Shown: in pieces, positions 1 to 8,508 of the stretch
Layout: every line of letters starts with the position of its first letter
Numbering within the stretch: position 1 is the stretch's first letter
Assembly: GCA_945895265.1 (NCBI GenBank)
Contig: CAMDEF010000017.1
Location: 1 to 64,000, forward strand
DNA length: 64,000 nt
Direction: 5' to 3'
From: Bordetella parapertussis
GTDB taxonomy: Bacteria; Pseudomonadota; Gammaproteobacteria; Burkholderiales; Burkholderiaceae_B
Made by a program: the position numbers and the translations under genes
Notes under the pieces: generated by a model
Databases searched by the model: none
The model's input: only the letters and a program-made list of their open reading frames with translations
What the model was told of the DNA's origin: nothing

Positions 1-20
1 AGTCTACACATCATACGGGC

Positions 21-123
21 GACTTCCGTCGTTGGTTAGTATCCCTCCCGCAGACCAAAAGCAAAAAACCTGAGATTTCAGCATCTCAGCCGGTTTGTGA
101 TGTTCTCAGTGCTGCCCCGCCAA
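21..123 (+). repeat. Direct repeat copy A flanking the toxin-antitoxin cassette
   Basis: A 103-bp block matches 1272-1374 at about 95 positions by eye, in the same orientation, with no gaps. The two copies bracket the DUF1778/GNAT gene pair. It contains an inverted repeat (CTGAGAT/ATCTCAG, 70-89). No integron core site (GTTRRRY) and no foldable tRNA were found in it, although it carries a tRNA-end-like ACCA. It could be a duplicated terminator region or the footprint of cassette insertion. Confidence 0.85.
57..89 (-). terminator. Rho-independent terminator, minus strand, inside repeat A
   Basis: Read on the minus strand, a 7-bp stem (CTGAGAT/ATCTCAG, 6-nt loop) is followed directly by GTTTTTTGCTTTT. 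That is a convincing terminator for a transcript entering from the right. The same element recurs in repeat B. Confidence 0.6.
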
Positions 124-167
124 AACTTAAGTTTCGAACCTGCTATGCAAAGATTCGCTATGCCACG

Positions 168-190
168 AGCCCCGCACTGTGCGGGGCTTT
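168..190 (+). terminator. Hairpin with short T tract
   Basis: An 8-bp perfect stem (AGCCCCGC/GCGGGGCT, loop ACTGT) is followed by TTGCGTT. The T tract is weak. It may end a transcript that begins left of the window. Confidence 0.5.
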
Positions 191-388
191 GCGTTGCTAG
201 CTCTTGACTGCGACCCGTGGCCGCGGCCCGAAAAAGTCGTCTCAAAGCCCGTTTGTCTCAAAATCTCATGACTTTTTTTGTCAATTTCCGATCGGCGTCA
301 ACAACCCTGGCGTGCAGGGTGCGGCACGCATCATTCGCATCTTACTGGCAATTTGCCGTACAATACCAAGATTATTGAGGAGCTTGTC

Positions 389-694
389 ATGCCGGCCAAA
401 TCCCTCGTTGTACCCCGTACGACGAAACTCCAGTCTGCTCGGCTAGAGGCTCGGATCAGTCCTGACCTGCATCTGATTGTCAAGCGTGCTGCAGAAATTC
501 AAGGTCGTACGATGACCGACTTTGTGATCCATGCTCTGCAAATAGCGGCCTCGCAAACAATAGAACGCGCCGATCGCGTGCGCCTGTCAGTACTCGACCA
601 AGAGGCGTTCGCAAACGCTTTGATTGCACCTGCCAAGCCTAATGCAGCACTCAAGCGCGCCTTTGCCAAGGCCAACAAGCTTCTTGCTGCGTGA
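389..694 (+). CDS. DUF1778-type antitoxin of a GNAT toxin-antitoxin module
   Basis: About 101 residues. The N-terminal part looks like a ribbon-helix-helix DNA-binding domain (motif ARISPDLHLIVKRAAEIQG), as in TacA/AtaR-type antitoxins, which repress their own promoter and neutralise an acetyltransferase toxin. The C-terminal third (residues ~70-101, rich in Ala and Lys) would be the toxin-wrapping tail. The ATG at 389 is chosen over an upstream in-frame start because TTGAGGAG lies just before it. The gene overlaps the toxin start by 4 bp (GTGA), the usual order and coupling for this family. Family assignment is from the domain pattern and the partner gene. Confidence 0.88.
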   Translation: MPAKSLVVPRTTKLQSARLEARISPDLHLIVKRAAEIQGRTMTDFVIHALQIAASQTIERADRVRLSVLDQEAFANALIAPAKPNAALKRAFAKANKLLAA

Positions 695-1218
695 AGTCAC
701 GTGTGACTGTAAGCACAAAGGTACCTAAATTTTTTGTTTCTGCGCTAGATCTCACTGCTGATCGCGCGAAGTTTACGTGCGGCATTGAACCACTTGATCG
801 GTACATTCGTACTCAGGTTAGTCAGGACATTAAACGCCGAGTGTCTGCTTGTTTTGTGGCAAACGACAATGTGGGACAGATCGCGGGCTATTACACACTG
901 GCCTCGGCGAGTATTTTGCTATCTGACCTACCCGAGACGCTTGCGAAAAAACTACCTCGCTACCCCAGCGTGCCGGCAGTGCGCATGGGGCGGCTGGCCG
1001 TGAGCGATTCCTTCAAGGGCAAAGGCCTCGGAGCCGCATTATTAGCCGATGCCCTCAGGCGTGCGGCCACGGCAGAGATCGCAGCGTATGCGCTAGTCGT
1101 TGATGCCAAAGACGAGTCGGCCGCCGGGTTCTACGCTCACCACGGGTTCATTGCGCTCCCAGAACAACCACTTTTTCTCTTTCTGCCCCTTGCGACAGTC
1201 AAATCCTTGCTTGACTGA
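691..1218 (+). CDS. GNAT-family acetyltransferase toxin (TacT/AtaT-like)
   Basis: This is a 175-residue single-domain GNAT protein. The acetyl-CoA binding motif is visible as KGKGLGAALLADALRR (residues ~108-123), preceded by the beta-strand RMGRLAVSD. The late GNAT signature DESAAGFYAHHGF follows. TacT/AtaT-type toxins acetylate the amino group of aminoacyl-tRNA and so stop translation; here that is inferred from family and operon layout. It starts with GTG, overlapping the antitoxin stop. The pair sits between two ~103-bp direct repeats and ends at a good terminator, so it looks like a self-contained cassette. Confidence 0.9.
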   Translation: MKSRVTVSTKVPKFFVSALDLTADRAKFTCGIEPLDRYIRTQVSQDIKRRVSACFVANDNVGQIAGYYTLASASILLSDLPETLAKKLPRYPSVPAVRMGRLAVSDSFKGKGLGAALLADALRRAATAEIAAYALVVDAKDESAAGFYAHHGFIALPEQPLFLFLPLATVKSLLD

Positions 1219-1271
1219 TCCATATAGATTCGTGAATCAACCTAGCTGCATGATTTGTAGATCACGCGAGT

Positions 1272-1374
1272 GACTTCAGTCATTGGTTAGTATCCCTCCC
1301 GCAGACCAAAAGCAAAAAACCTGAGATTTCAGCACCTCAGGCGGTTTGTGATGTTGTCAGTGCGCCGCCGCCAA
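1272..1374 (+). repeat. Direct repeat copy B flanking the toxin-antitoxin cassette
   Basis: This is the second copy of the 103-bp block at 21-123, in the same orientation, with about 8 substitutions and no gaps. Substitutions within the hairpin keep pairing partly intact (CCTGAG/CTCAGG at 1320-1341), consistent with a conserved structural element rather than chance similarity. Confidence 0.85.
1308..1341 (-). terminator. Terminator-like hairpin, minus strand, inside repeat B
   Basis: The minus strand reads CCTGAG/CTCAGG stem followed by TTTTTTGCTTTT, equivalent to the hairpin in copy A. Confidence 0.5.
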
Positions 1375-1391
1375 GTCGTTCAAGCAAATTA

Positions 1392-1416
1392 AGCACCTTC
1401 GGGTGCTTTTTTTTGG
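1392..1416 (+). terminator. Rho-independent terminator after the toxin gene
   Basis: AGCACC-TTCG-GGTGCT is a 6-bp stem with a stable UUCG-type tetraloop, followed by eight T residues. It is the likely end of the antitoxin-toxin transcript. Confidence 0.85.
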
Positions 1417-1549
1417 CGATCTCCGTTGAGAAGCCAGCAAAAAGTGTTCAGCGGATGCTGTCCTCACCAACTGAACTGTCTGTGCAAACATTAGATAAAT
1501 TGGTAGTATTGAATCTTGATCTCAAAAAAAAAAACTAAAAGGAGTCATC

Positions 1550-2527
1550 ATGAAATTTCCTCGTCGCTCGTTCCTACAAATGGCCTTGGGTGCATCTGCT
1601 TTGTCGGCAGTTAGTCGAATTAGCTGGGCGCAAGCCTATCCTTCACGTCCGGCTCGCATTGTTGTTGGCTTTGCTGCCGGAGGAGCCACCGACATTCAGG
1701 CTCGTTTGGTGGGCCAATGGCTTTCGGAACGTCTTGGTCAACAATTCATAGTTGAAAATCGAGCGGGCGCAAGCGGCAACATTGCAACTGAGGCAGTCAT
1801 CAAAGCTCCGCCTGATGGCTACACTCTTTTACAAATCGTCACACCGCATGCAATCAATGCGGCCTTATTTACTGATCTCAATTTCGATTTTAAAAGGGAC
1901 ATCACGCCTGTCATATGCACTGCTCGACTAGCTTACGTTGTAGTCGTTCATCCATCAGTCCCGGCCAAGACGATGCCAGAGTTCATCGCCTATGCCAAGG
2001 CCAACCCAGGCAAGATCAACTACGGATCTGCTGGCCAAGGGACACCGCAGAACATTACTTGCGAACTTTTTAAGATGATGACTGGGCTAAATCTAGTCCA
2101 TGTGCCCTACAAGGGAGGCGCAACTGCTGTTGCAGATCTGATCGCTGGCCATATACAAGTGGTTTTCGCGCCCTTGTCGGAATCAATTCAACAGATTAGA
2201 GCTGGAAAACTACGCGCCTTAGCTGTCACGACGGCATCCCGTTTGGATGTTTTGCCCGATGTACCAACAGTGGGTGAGTTCGTTCCCGGCTATGAGGCTA
2301 GTGGTTTTGCTGGAATCGGAGCTCCAAAAGATACCCCAACTGACATTATCAATATGTTGAACAAAGAAGTTAATCTGGGGCTTGCCGATAGTAAGGTTCA
2401 AGCCCGCATTACTGAGCTTGGCGGAACTGTGCTTGGTGGAACCCCCGCAGAATTCGGAACCATCATCGCCGAAGCCACGGAAAAGTGGACGAAGGTGATT
2501 AAGTTTGCAGGTATCAAGCCAGAATAA
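1550..2527 (+). CDS. Bug/TctC-family periplasmic solute receptor with Tat-type signal
   Basis: 325 residues. The N-terminus has twin arginines in RRSFLQMALGASALSA and a processing region ending SWAQA, so export by the Tat route is likely; the other Bug proteins here carry ordinary Sec-type signals. The mature part begins YPSRPARIVVGFAAGGATD, the typical Bug start with its ligand-loop GGxxD, and has the second signature VENRAGASGNIA. Bug receptors bind small carboxylates or similar solutes. No TctA/TctB transporter is nearby, so the partner and ligand are unknown. AAAAGGAG lies 6-10 bases before ATG. Confidence 0.93.
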   Translation: MKFPRRSFLQMALGASALSAVSRISWAQAYPSRPARIVVGFAAGGATDIQARLVGQWLSERLGQQFIVENRAGASGNIATEAVIKAPPDGYTLLQIVTPHAINAALFTDLNFDFKRDITPVICTARLAYVVVVHPSVPAKTMPEFIAYAKANPGKINYGSAGQGTPQNITCELFKMMTGLNLVHVPYKGGATAVADLIAGHIQVVFAPLSESIQQIRAGKLRALAVTTASRLDVLPDVPTVGEFVPGYEASGFAGIGAPKDTPTDIINMLNKEVNLGLADSKVQARITELGGTVLGGTPAEFGTIIAEATEKWTKVIKFAGIKPE

Positions 2528-2744
2528 CTTGATCAATCGAGCGGTGGGGTCGATAGGTGTTACTGTGTATCGCGTCAACGTTATTGTGATTAGGCTAGTC
2601 AAGCCAAATGGGTTAATGCATACGGGCTTAGCTACACCGTCAGAATCTCAGGTCACTGTTGACTCCGGTGCGGACGGCGCGCTTGTTGCAATCAAGATCG
2701 GCACTATTTTGCAATAGCGAGCTAAAGTGGCAGACGACTCTCGC

Positions 2745-5741
2745 TCAAAACGGCAAGCGCAAGCCCACGCTGCCACCGTAAAGTGTCTGCCCTGTTCTGG
2801 CTTCACCCGACACGCCCGCGTATGCATAGGCGTTGTCAGCAATTTTGACAGTGCCGTACAACCCCACCTGCACAAAGGCAGAACCTGCAGTCGCAGTGGT
2901 CACGCTGCTTGAATAGCCACCAAGCGTGGTGTTCAAGCTTGGATTTAACAAGCCTGAGGTGTCAGCACCGACTGCGAGGTTGGCACGATAGGTGTACTGG
3001 TCTTTGAGTGGGTCTTTGTTGAGTGACCCTGCGCCCACACCGATCACTGCACGCGCGCCGTTGGCGTTTAGGCGTGCGACGTTAAGCGCTGCAGCGCTTG
3101 CGCCCTCGTCGTAGGCGGCTTGGCCAACGTACTGGTAGGTGAGCCGTACGTAGGGTGTAATGCGCACATCGTTGGTTTCAAACGGACGGCTAAGACCTGC
3201 ACTGACCAATACGTCGTTACCCATCACAGACTTGTTACTAAAACCGCTGCTCAAGCCCGTCAGATCACTACGCGAGAGCTTGGTTGAACTCAAGCCAAGG
3301 CTCGCCATGCCATCCAGTACGTAATCCTCTGCGACGGGCATCTTGCCGTAAAGAAACAAGGCGCCTTGTTGGATCGTACTGTTACCACCCGTCGCATTCA
3401 CCGTAGTGTTCGAAAGTGCCAAGCCACCACCGAGCTTGAGCCCAAGCGCAGCGTTTGTGTACGCATCCACTCCAAACACAGCTTGGTATAGGTTGTTGTT
3501 ATAGCCATTGCCACCGCGATCACTCACCCGCTCACCGCGTTGGTAGGCGATCTCACCCCAGGCACGACCATCTGCGACGGCCGCACTCGTCAGGTGCGAA
3601 GAGTTTGGATTTACGGCGGGGTTTGAGCTCATGTTGGCAGTGGGCAGCCCTGACGGGTTGTTGCCCGTGATGGCCCCTGACGATAAGGGGCTAGCACCAG
3701 CAACAGCACCGCCATTGAATTGATTCGGTGCCATCGGGAAATCGCCTAAGCGTGCCAACACCGCTTGCTGCACGCGTTGAGTTGCCTGCGGCAAGGTTGC
3801 AGCAGAGGCCGCATGGATCTCGCCGGAAAGTGCCTGCGCAAAGCCTGGCAAGCTTGCTGCAGTTTGACCTGCAACTGCATCAAGCAAAGAATCTTGTGCA
3901 GCCGTAGCCGTACCAGTCTTGTTGACGCCTAAGAGCTGATCTAAGACATTCGCTACCGCCTTGGCGTTGGTGGTGCTTGATGACAACGTCGTGCTGTACG
4001 AAGTTGGTGTCACAGCCAGATCAAAGCTATTGCTGTTGTTAACGTTATAGAACGCAACGAACTGTGTGCCGCTCGCAAGCTCGGCTGGCTGAGTCAGTGT
4101 GCTGAATCGACCCGAAATGCCACCTGTAGTGGTCACCATGCGGAAGCGATCGCCAAGTGCTGGAACGTAAATTGCACTGCCGTAGCCAGATTCGTTCGCA
4201 CTAAATAGGTTCGATAAGCGCGGCGTTAAGGTTGCGCCTGAATGGATCGTGAACTGACCGCCAACGCTTAACAACGAGTAGTAGCCGGTAGCCCCCACTG
4301 GGGTCGCGCTACTCGCCTGAACCAAACCTGCAATATCTTGCTGATAGGTTGAGCCTGTGTTCATCGACACGTTGCTTGAAGCCACGAGATAGCCTGGCGA
4401 GTTACCGGGTTTGAGTACACCCCCAACGCTCAAGTTACCTGCAATCGTGCCCGTGCCCATCAAGGTGCCGGCAGACGCCACGTAGACATCGCCTGTGCCA
4501 GTGGGTGATGAGCCAGCAACAGAGAGCGTACCGGACGCCACAGTCGTGCCGCCGCTGTAGGTATTGGTACCCGTAAAGATCGTTGTGCCCGTGCCGGTAA
4601 AGGTCAAAGACCCTGCACCAGAAAACACACCAGACAAGGTGGCTCTACCTGAGGTAGGATTTTGAATCGTACTTGCGCTGGTCACGCTAAACGCGGTGCT
4701 TGAGCTGTCACCACTTAACAGTACAAGTGTGCCACCAGACAAAACTGGGCTCGCACCAATTGAGGCTAGCCCGACGTTGGTACCGCTTGAGATGTTTGAA
4801 ATACCTGTTCCGCCAGAAGATGAGCCCGAGTCACTGGTGTTGTACACACTGTATGCCGTGATGAGTAAGTTCCAGATGCCGGATGTAGGAGTTGTTTGTG
4901 TCAAAACAAAGGTGTAACCGTTTGATGTGCCACTTGTGTTGACAAGGTTTGCTGCAGCGACACCGCTTAAGACTGAACTCAGATTTGTATTGAGGATCGA
5001 ACTATTCGTGGTCGATAAAGATGAAATACCAAAGGTCATTGCCGTCCCACCATTTAGCACAGTGGCAATTAGTTTGCCGTAGCTCGCGGCACTATCAACT
5101 ATTACGTTATATAAAGTTGGCAAATTGCTTTGCAGCGACAGTGAACTACTTAAGTTGTTCAGCGTGCCGATTGTTCCGGCATTGCGAATGCCTTCCAAGC
5201 CTCCGCTGATCGTACCGATATTAGTCAGGGTAGTAATCGTAGCGGAAGATTCATTGAAAATACCCTGTTGGGAAGCCCCGCCGCTAATAATGCCACGGTT
5301 GGTGATCGTTCCAATCAACTCACCATTTCGATTAAGAATCCCTGTACCAACGGCCGAAGAAATAGTGCCCGAGTTGACGATCGATGTCATTGTTACAGAA
5401 TTATCAATGCCCGATCCCGCCCCAGAGGTCACGCTTATTGAGCCCTCAACGATCAAGGACGCTCCAGGAGCTGGCGAGGAAACCTGAACACCATCTTGAC
5501 CGCCAGACGCTGTCACTGTGATGCCAAACGGCACAGTGATCACTTGACTGACCCCAATTTGCCATTGCGAGCCTTCGCAGCTAACACTGGGCGATATATT
5601 GTTTACGCAGTTATTAACAATACCTGCTTGAAGGTTGCCTGAAGGCGCTAGAAAAAAACCTAAAATCAAAACGAGGCAAGTAGAAATAGCTGAGGCGCGT
5701 AAATTTACGCAAAGCAAATCTCTGATCTTGGTTTGTTGCAT
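2745..5741 (-). CDS. Autotransporter (type Va) with beta-barrel domain
   Basis: 998 residues. An N-terminal signal peptide (hydrophobic run around residues 15-35) is followed by a Ser/Thr/Gly-rich passenger with many short beta-helix-like repeats such as ITNRGIISGG. Around residues 370-460 is a stretch typical of autotransporter-associated repeats (TNTYSGGTTVASGTLSVAG, then LKPGNSPG). The C-terminal ~275 residues (from AWGEIAYQRGERVSD) form the outer-membrane barrel and end in a terminal Phe (GGSVGLRLPF), as the assembly machinery expects. No protease triad or known adhesin motif was recognised in the passenger, so function is limited to a surface or secreted protein, possibly adhesion. It stands alone with no operon partner. 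Confidence 0.9.
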   Translation of the reverse strand: MQQTKIRDLLCVNLRASAISTCLVLILGFFLAPSGNLQAGIVNNCVNNISPSVSCEGSQWQIGVSQVITVPFGITVTASGGQDGVQVSSPAPGASLIVEGSISVTSGAGSGIDNSVTMTSIVNSGTISSAVGTGILNRNGELIGTITNRGIISGGASQQGIFNESSATITTLTNIGTISGGLEGIRNAGTIGTLNNLSSSLSLQSNLPTLYNVIVDSAASYGKLIATVLNGGTAMTFGISSLSTTNSSILNTNLSSVLSGVAAANLVNTSGTSNGYTFVLTQTTPTSGIWNLLITAYSVYNTSDSGSSSGGTGISNISSGTNVGLASIGASPVLSGGTLVLLSGDSSSTAFSVTSASTIQNPTSGRATLSGVFSGAGSLTFTGTGTTIFTGTNTYSGGTTVASGTLSVAGSSPTGTGDVYVASAGTLMGTGTIAGNLSVGGVLKPGNSPGYLVASSNVSMNTGSTYQQDIAGLVQASSATPVGATGYYSLLSVGGQFTIHSGATLTPRLSNLFSANESGYGSAIYVPALGDRFRMVTTTGGISGRFSTLTQPAELASGTQFVAFYNVNNSNSFDLAVTPTSYSTTLSSSTTNAKAVANVLDQLLGVNKTGTATAAQDSLLDAVAGQTAASLPGFAQALSGEIHAASAATLPQATQRVQQAVLARLGDFPMAPNQFNGGAVAGASPLSSGAITGNNPSGLPTANMSSNPAVNPNSSHLTSAAVADGRAWGEIAYQRGERVSDRGGNGYNNNLYQAVFGVDAYTNAALGLKLGGGLALSNTTVNATGGNSTIQQGALFLYGKMPVAEDYVLDGMASLGLSSTKLSRSDLTGLSSGFSNKSVMGNDVLVSAGLSRPFETNDVRITPYVRLTYQYVGQAAYDEGASAAALNVARLNANGARAVIGVGAGSLNKDPLKDQYTYRANLAVGADTSGLLNPSLNTTLGGYSSSVTTATAGSAFVQVGLYGTVKIADNAYAYAGVSGEARTGQTLYGGSVGLRLPF

Positions 5742-6307
5742 GAGATACGCCCAAGTTGCCTACTGTTGATGGAAGGTTACGGAACCGGCTACGGTGAAAC
5801 GTAAAGCTCGAAGTGGTAAAAGGGCAACCAAACCGAGAACGGCCATCTGAAATAAATTTAGTTATATTGATTCACGCAAACGTACCCCAATTAGTGCAAC
5901 CGAGAGAATATCCTTGACTTCAATCAAGTGCAACGTATTTTTCACCGTGTTCGTGCGGCGCTAGACCTAAACGGTGCATGAGGCCGATCTCCCTGCGCTG
6001 CCTGCTTAAGCAAACACAACTATGCCAATCGCGAAGCGGTGCCTGCATTTCTCCAGTCGTTGATCACCTGTCGCCCCTGACGCACCGCCTCTACCGCGCT
6101 GCGGTCGTATCTGCAACACAGCAAAACTTATTGAAAGTTAGCGTGACCCCAGTATGGGTGTCTAGGTTCAGAGCGTGTATGTCAGCCGTGACATTTGGGG
6201 TGAGTTGTTTCTTCGCCAACTGCCCCGTCGTATGCCCATGATCAGCCGCTCGACGAGGCTTTCAATTTTCTTCTGTTAGTCAAATGCCATCGCCACCATT
6301 GGCAGCA
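5742..6307. other. Intergenic region, no supported gene
   Basis: About 570 bp between the autotransporter start and a decayed reading frame. Plus-strand open frames here (for example 5978-6241) have no Shine-Dalgarno sequence and an implausible composition. On the minus strand a ~55-codon open stretch around 6090-6260 has no start codon and may belong to the decayed gene to its right. The autotransporter promoter should lie near 5750-5900, but no clear -35/-10 pair stood out. Confidence 0.5.
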
Positions 6308-6385
6308 TCACTGCCTAGCAGATGCAGTTGCGTCGAAAGACAGCAACAGCAGCGCAAAAATATTGATCATTATTTGTCTCAGCAT
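6308..6385 (-). pseudogene. Remnant of a secreted-protein gene: signal peptide then stop
   Basis: Translating the minus strand from ATG at 6385 gives 25 codons that look like a complete Sec signal peptide: MLRQ start, hydrophobic core IFALLLLSF, and a possible cleavage region ATASA. A stop follows at once. AAAGGATC sits just upstream of the ATG. Other frames stay open in pieces further down, as expected for a gene that lost its frame. It lies downstream of the Bug gene on the same strand. The parent family was not recognised. Confidence 0.35.
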
Positions 6386-6416
6386 AGAGATCCTTTTACT
6401 ATCTTTAAACGCCCAA

Positions 6417-7379
6417 TCACTCGGGTTTAATGCCCGCACTATTCAAAGCCTTTTGCCAAACCACGAGTTGATCTTTCAAAATCTTATCAAGATCTTCTGG
6501 CGACCCACCAGCGCTTTCCATCGACTGACGTGCGAGTTGCTCGCGCACGTCTGGCATGTTGAGCACCGCATTGAGCTCTCGATTCAGAAGATCAACGATC
6601 GGCCTCGGAAGTTTCGCGGGGCCGACCAGCGCCATCCAGCTGATATTTGTGAAATTAGGTAACCCCGCCTCTGTCATCGTCGGCACATCTGGGAAGATAG
6701 GGCTGCGTTTGTCGAGCACAACGCCTAACGCTCGTAGCCTATTGTCTTTAATGAAACCAGTCGACGTGGCTGGTGAGGTAAAGGCCAGTTGTATACGATT
6801 GGCTAGCAAGTCGGCGGTTTGTTCTGGTTCGCCTTTATACGACACCTGAACGATATCGACCTTGCCCAAGGTCTTCAACTGGGTTCCGTAAATCAGTGCG
6901 GCAGTGTGTCCAGATCCGAAGTTCAGCTTGCCTGGATTGGCGCGTGCATAGGCAAGCAGTTCGTTCAGATTTTTGACTGGCAGGTCTTGATTGACCAACA
7001 GAAAATGTGTGAAGTTGCCAATAAATCCGATAGACGTGAAATCGGTCAGCACGTTGTAAGGCGGGTCTTTCATTAAAAAAGGTACGCCAGCTAACGGGCT
7101 ATTCGTACCCATCATCAGGGTGTAGCCGTCGGGTGCAGCGCGCGCAATCAACTGGCCGGCAATGGCGCCGTTTGCGCCTGCCTTGTTCTCGACGATAATG
7201 TTTTGACCCAGCCGTTGAGACAGCTTTGGTGCGATCGCGCGTGTCAGCGTGTCGGTGACCGAGCCCGCCGGAAACGGGATAATAAGCCGTATCGGTTTGT
7301 CTGGGTATTGCACACAGGCGACGGCCGAAGCCAGTGCGAGGGTGCAAGCTGCAACGTAAGTCATGATGCGTTTGTACAT
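6417..7379 (-). CDS. Bug/TctC-family periplasmic solute receptor
   Basis: 320 residues with a Sec signal peptide (hydrophobic YVAACTLALASAVA) and mature start YPDKPIRLIIPFPAGSVTD. The usual GGxxD of the first ligand loop is GSVTD here, a small departure from the family. The second signature VENKAGANGAIAG and the conserved C-terminal end NSAGIKPE are present. It is transcribed divergently from the SDR at 7496, so it may serve the same catabolic route. Ligand unknown. Confidence 0.92.
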   Translation of the reverse strand: MYKRIMTYVAACTLALASAVACVQYPDKPIRLIIPFPAGSVTDTLTRAIAPKLSQRLGQNIIVENKAGANGAIAGQLIARAAPDGYTLMMGTNSPLAGVPFLMKDPPYNVLTDFTSIGFIGNFTHFLLVNQDLPVKNLNELLAYARANPGKLNFGSGHTAALIYGTQLKTLGKVDIVQVSYKGEPEQTADLLANRIQLAFTSPATSTGFIKDNRLRALGVVLDKRSPIFPDVPTMTEAGLPNFTNISWMALVGPAKLPRPIVDLLNRELNAVLNMPDVREQLARQSMESAGGSPEDLDKILKDQLVVWQKALNSAGIKPE

Positions 7380-7495
7380 GGGGCGTCTCTTTAGTTTTTA
7401 TAGAATTGATGGGTAGGTAGCACCAGGTTGTTGCTTTGGTGTCTGCTCATCTATGTAAACTGATCATAATACGAAAATATACAAGGTCAAATAAC

Positions 7496-8344
7496 ATGAC
7501 AGCAAACATTTCAAACGCCCCCGTCGCGCTAATTACCGGGGCAGGTAAGGGCATCGGTCGTGCAATGACCTTGGGTTTGCTCACAAAGGGCATGCGCATC
7601 GCTGCCGTCGATCGAGATGAGCAAAGCTTGCTTGAACTCAAACACTTGGCCAATCAATCGGGGCATGCCGAACGTCTAGGGACATTCACAGAGAATCTCA
7701 CTCGCTTTGATGCGCCGTCGTTGGTGAAACGTATCGAAGACAATCTGGGCGGCATCAACATCTTGATCAACAATGCGGGCCTCGGTCAGGGACAAGTTCG
7801 CAACGACTACCATCGGCATCCGCCGAAGTTTTACGACGTCACTCCTGAGCAATGGTTGAACGCAATTGCGGTCAATGCGAATGCAGTTTTTTTGCTGAGC
7901 CAGGTCGTGGCGAAGCGTATGCTTGGCGACGGATGGGGGCGCATCATCAATGTCACAACAAGTTTGGGCACGATGCTTAGAGAAGGCTACTGCCCTTACG
8001 GCCCAACGAAGGCCGCTGCAGAAGGTCTCAGCGCAGTGATGGCAAGTGATCTGAATGGCTCAGGCGTCACAGTGAATGTTCTAGTGCCAGGCGGCATTGT
8101 CAACACACCGATGATTCCTGGCGAGGCACCTTTCTTGCGAGAAGAGCTGATCCAGCCTGAGGCGATGTTGGCACCTCTTTACTGGCTGTGCTCGAGTGAG
8201 GCCAATGACGTCACCGGCTTACGTTTCTTGGCAAATCAGTGGGACGATAAGCTTGTGGGGGCAGAGGCGGCGCAATTGGCGGGCGCACCCATTGGCTGGA
8301 AGGATCTTGCGGTTTTACCTGTCACGCCTAAGTTCAAAGTTTGA
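7496..8344 (+). CDS. Short-chain dehydrogenase/reductase (SDR)
   Basis: 282 residues starting at ATG 7496. An upstream in-frame start would add 20 residues unlike any SDR N-terminus. The cofactor motif TGAGKGIG occurs near residue 15, NNAG near residue 90, and the catalytic Ser (NVTTSLG) with YGPTK supplying the Tyr and Lys. The region after the active site is longer than in simple FabG-type enzymes. It is an NAD(P)-dependent oxidoreductase of unknown substrate. It lies between two Bug receptor genes, divergent from one and 164 bp before the next, so it may act on an imported hydroxy or oxo acid. Confidence 0.88.
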   Translation: MTANISNAPVALITGAGKGIGRAMTLGLLTKGMRIAAVDRDEQSLLELKHLANQSGHAERLGTFTENLTRFDAPSLVKRIEDNLGGINILINNAGLGQGQVRNDYHRHPPKFYDVTPEQWLNAIAVNANAVFLLSQVVAKRMLGDGWGRIINVTTSLGTMLREGYCPYGPTKAAAEGLSAVMASDLNGSGVTVNVLVPGGIVNTPMIPGEAPFLREELIQPEAMLAPLYWLCSSEANDVTGLRFLANQWDDKLVGAEAAQLAGAPIGWKDLAVLPVTPKFKV

Positions 8345-8508
8345 TAGCGCTCGTTGCGCTTGCACTAAGGGTCGCCAACGGGGGCTAGGCTCTCCCATCA
8401 GTAGCGGTAAAACGGTGAAAAGTACATGCAAAAATGATCTTTACGCGTTGTGTTAAGTTATCTGCGTGTAGATTCTGTAACTGCTCTCAAACCTAGAGGA
8501 TTCCAGTC

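Noticed and set aside
21..60. tRNA 3'-end-like sequence with ACCA in the direct repeat
   Set aside because: The T-arm does not pair, and copy B has no matching acceptor strand upstream, so it is not a tRNA or a clear attachment site.
21..1374. Integron cassette with attC sites
   Set aside because: No GTTRRRY/RYYYAAC core sites or attC-like folding were found in the repeats.
5978..6241. Plus-strand 87-codon open frame
   Set aside because: No ribosome site, and Cys/Ser/Arg-rich composition without a fold. It opposes the remnants on the other strand.
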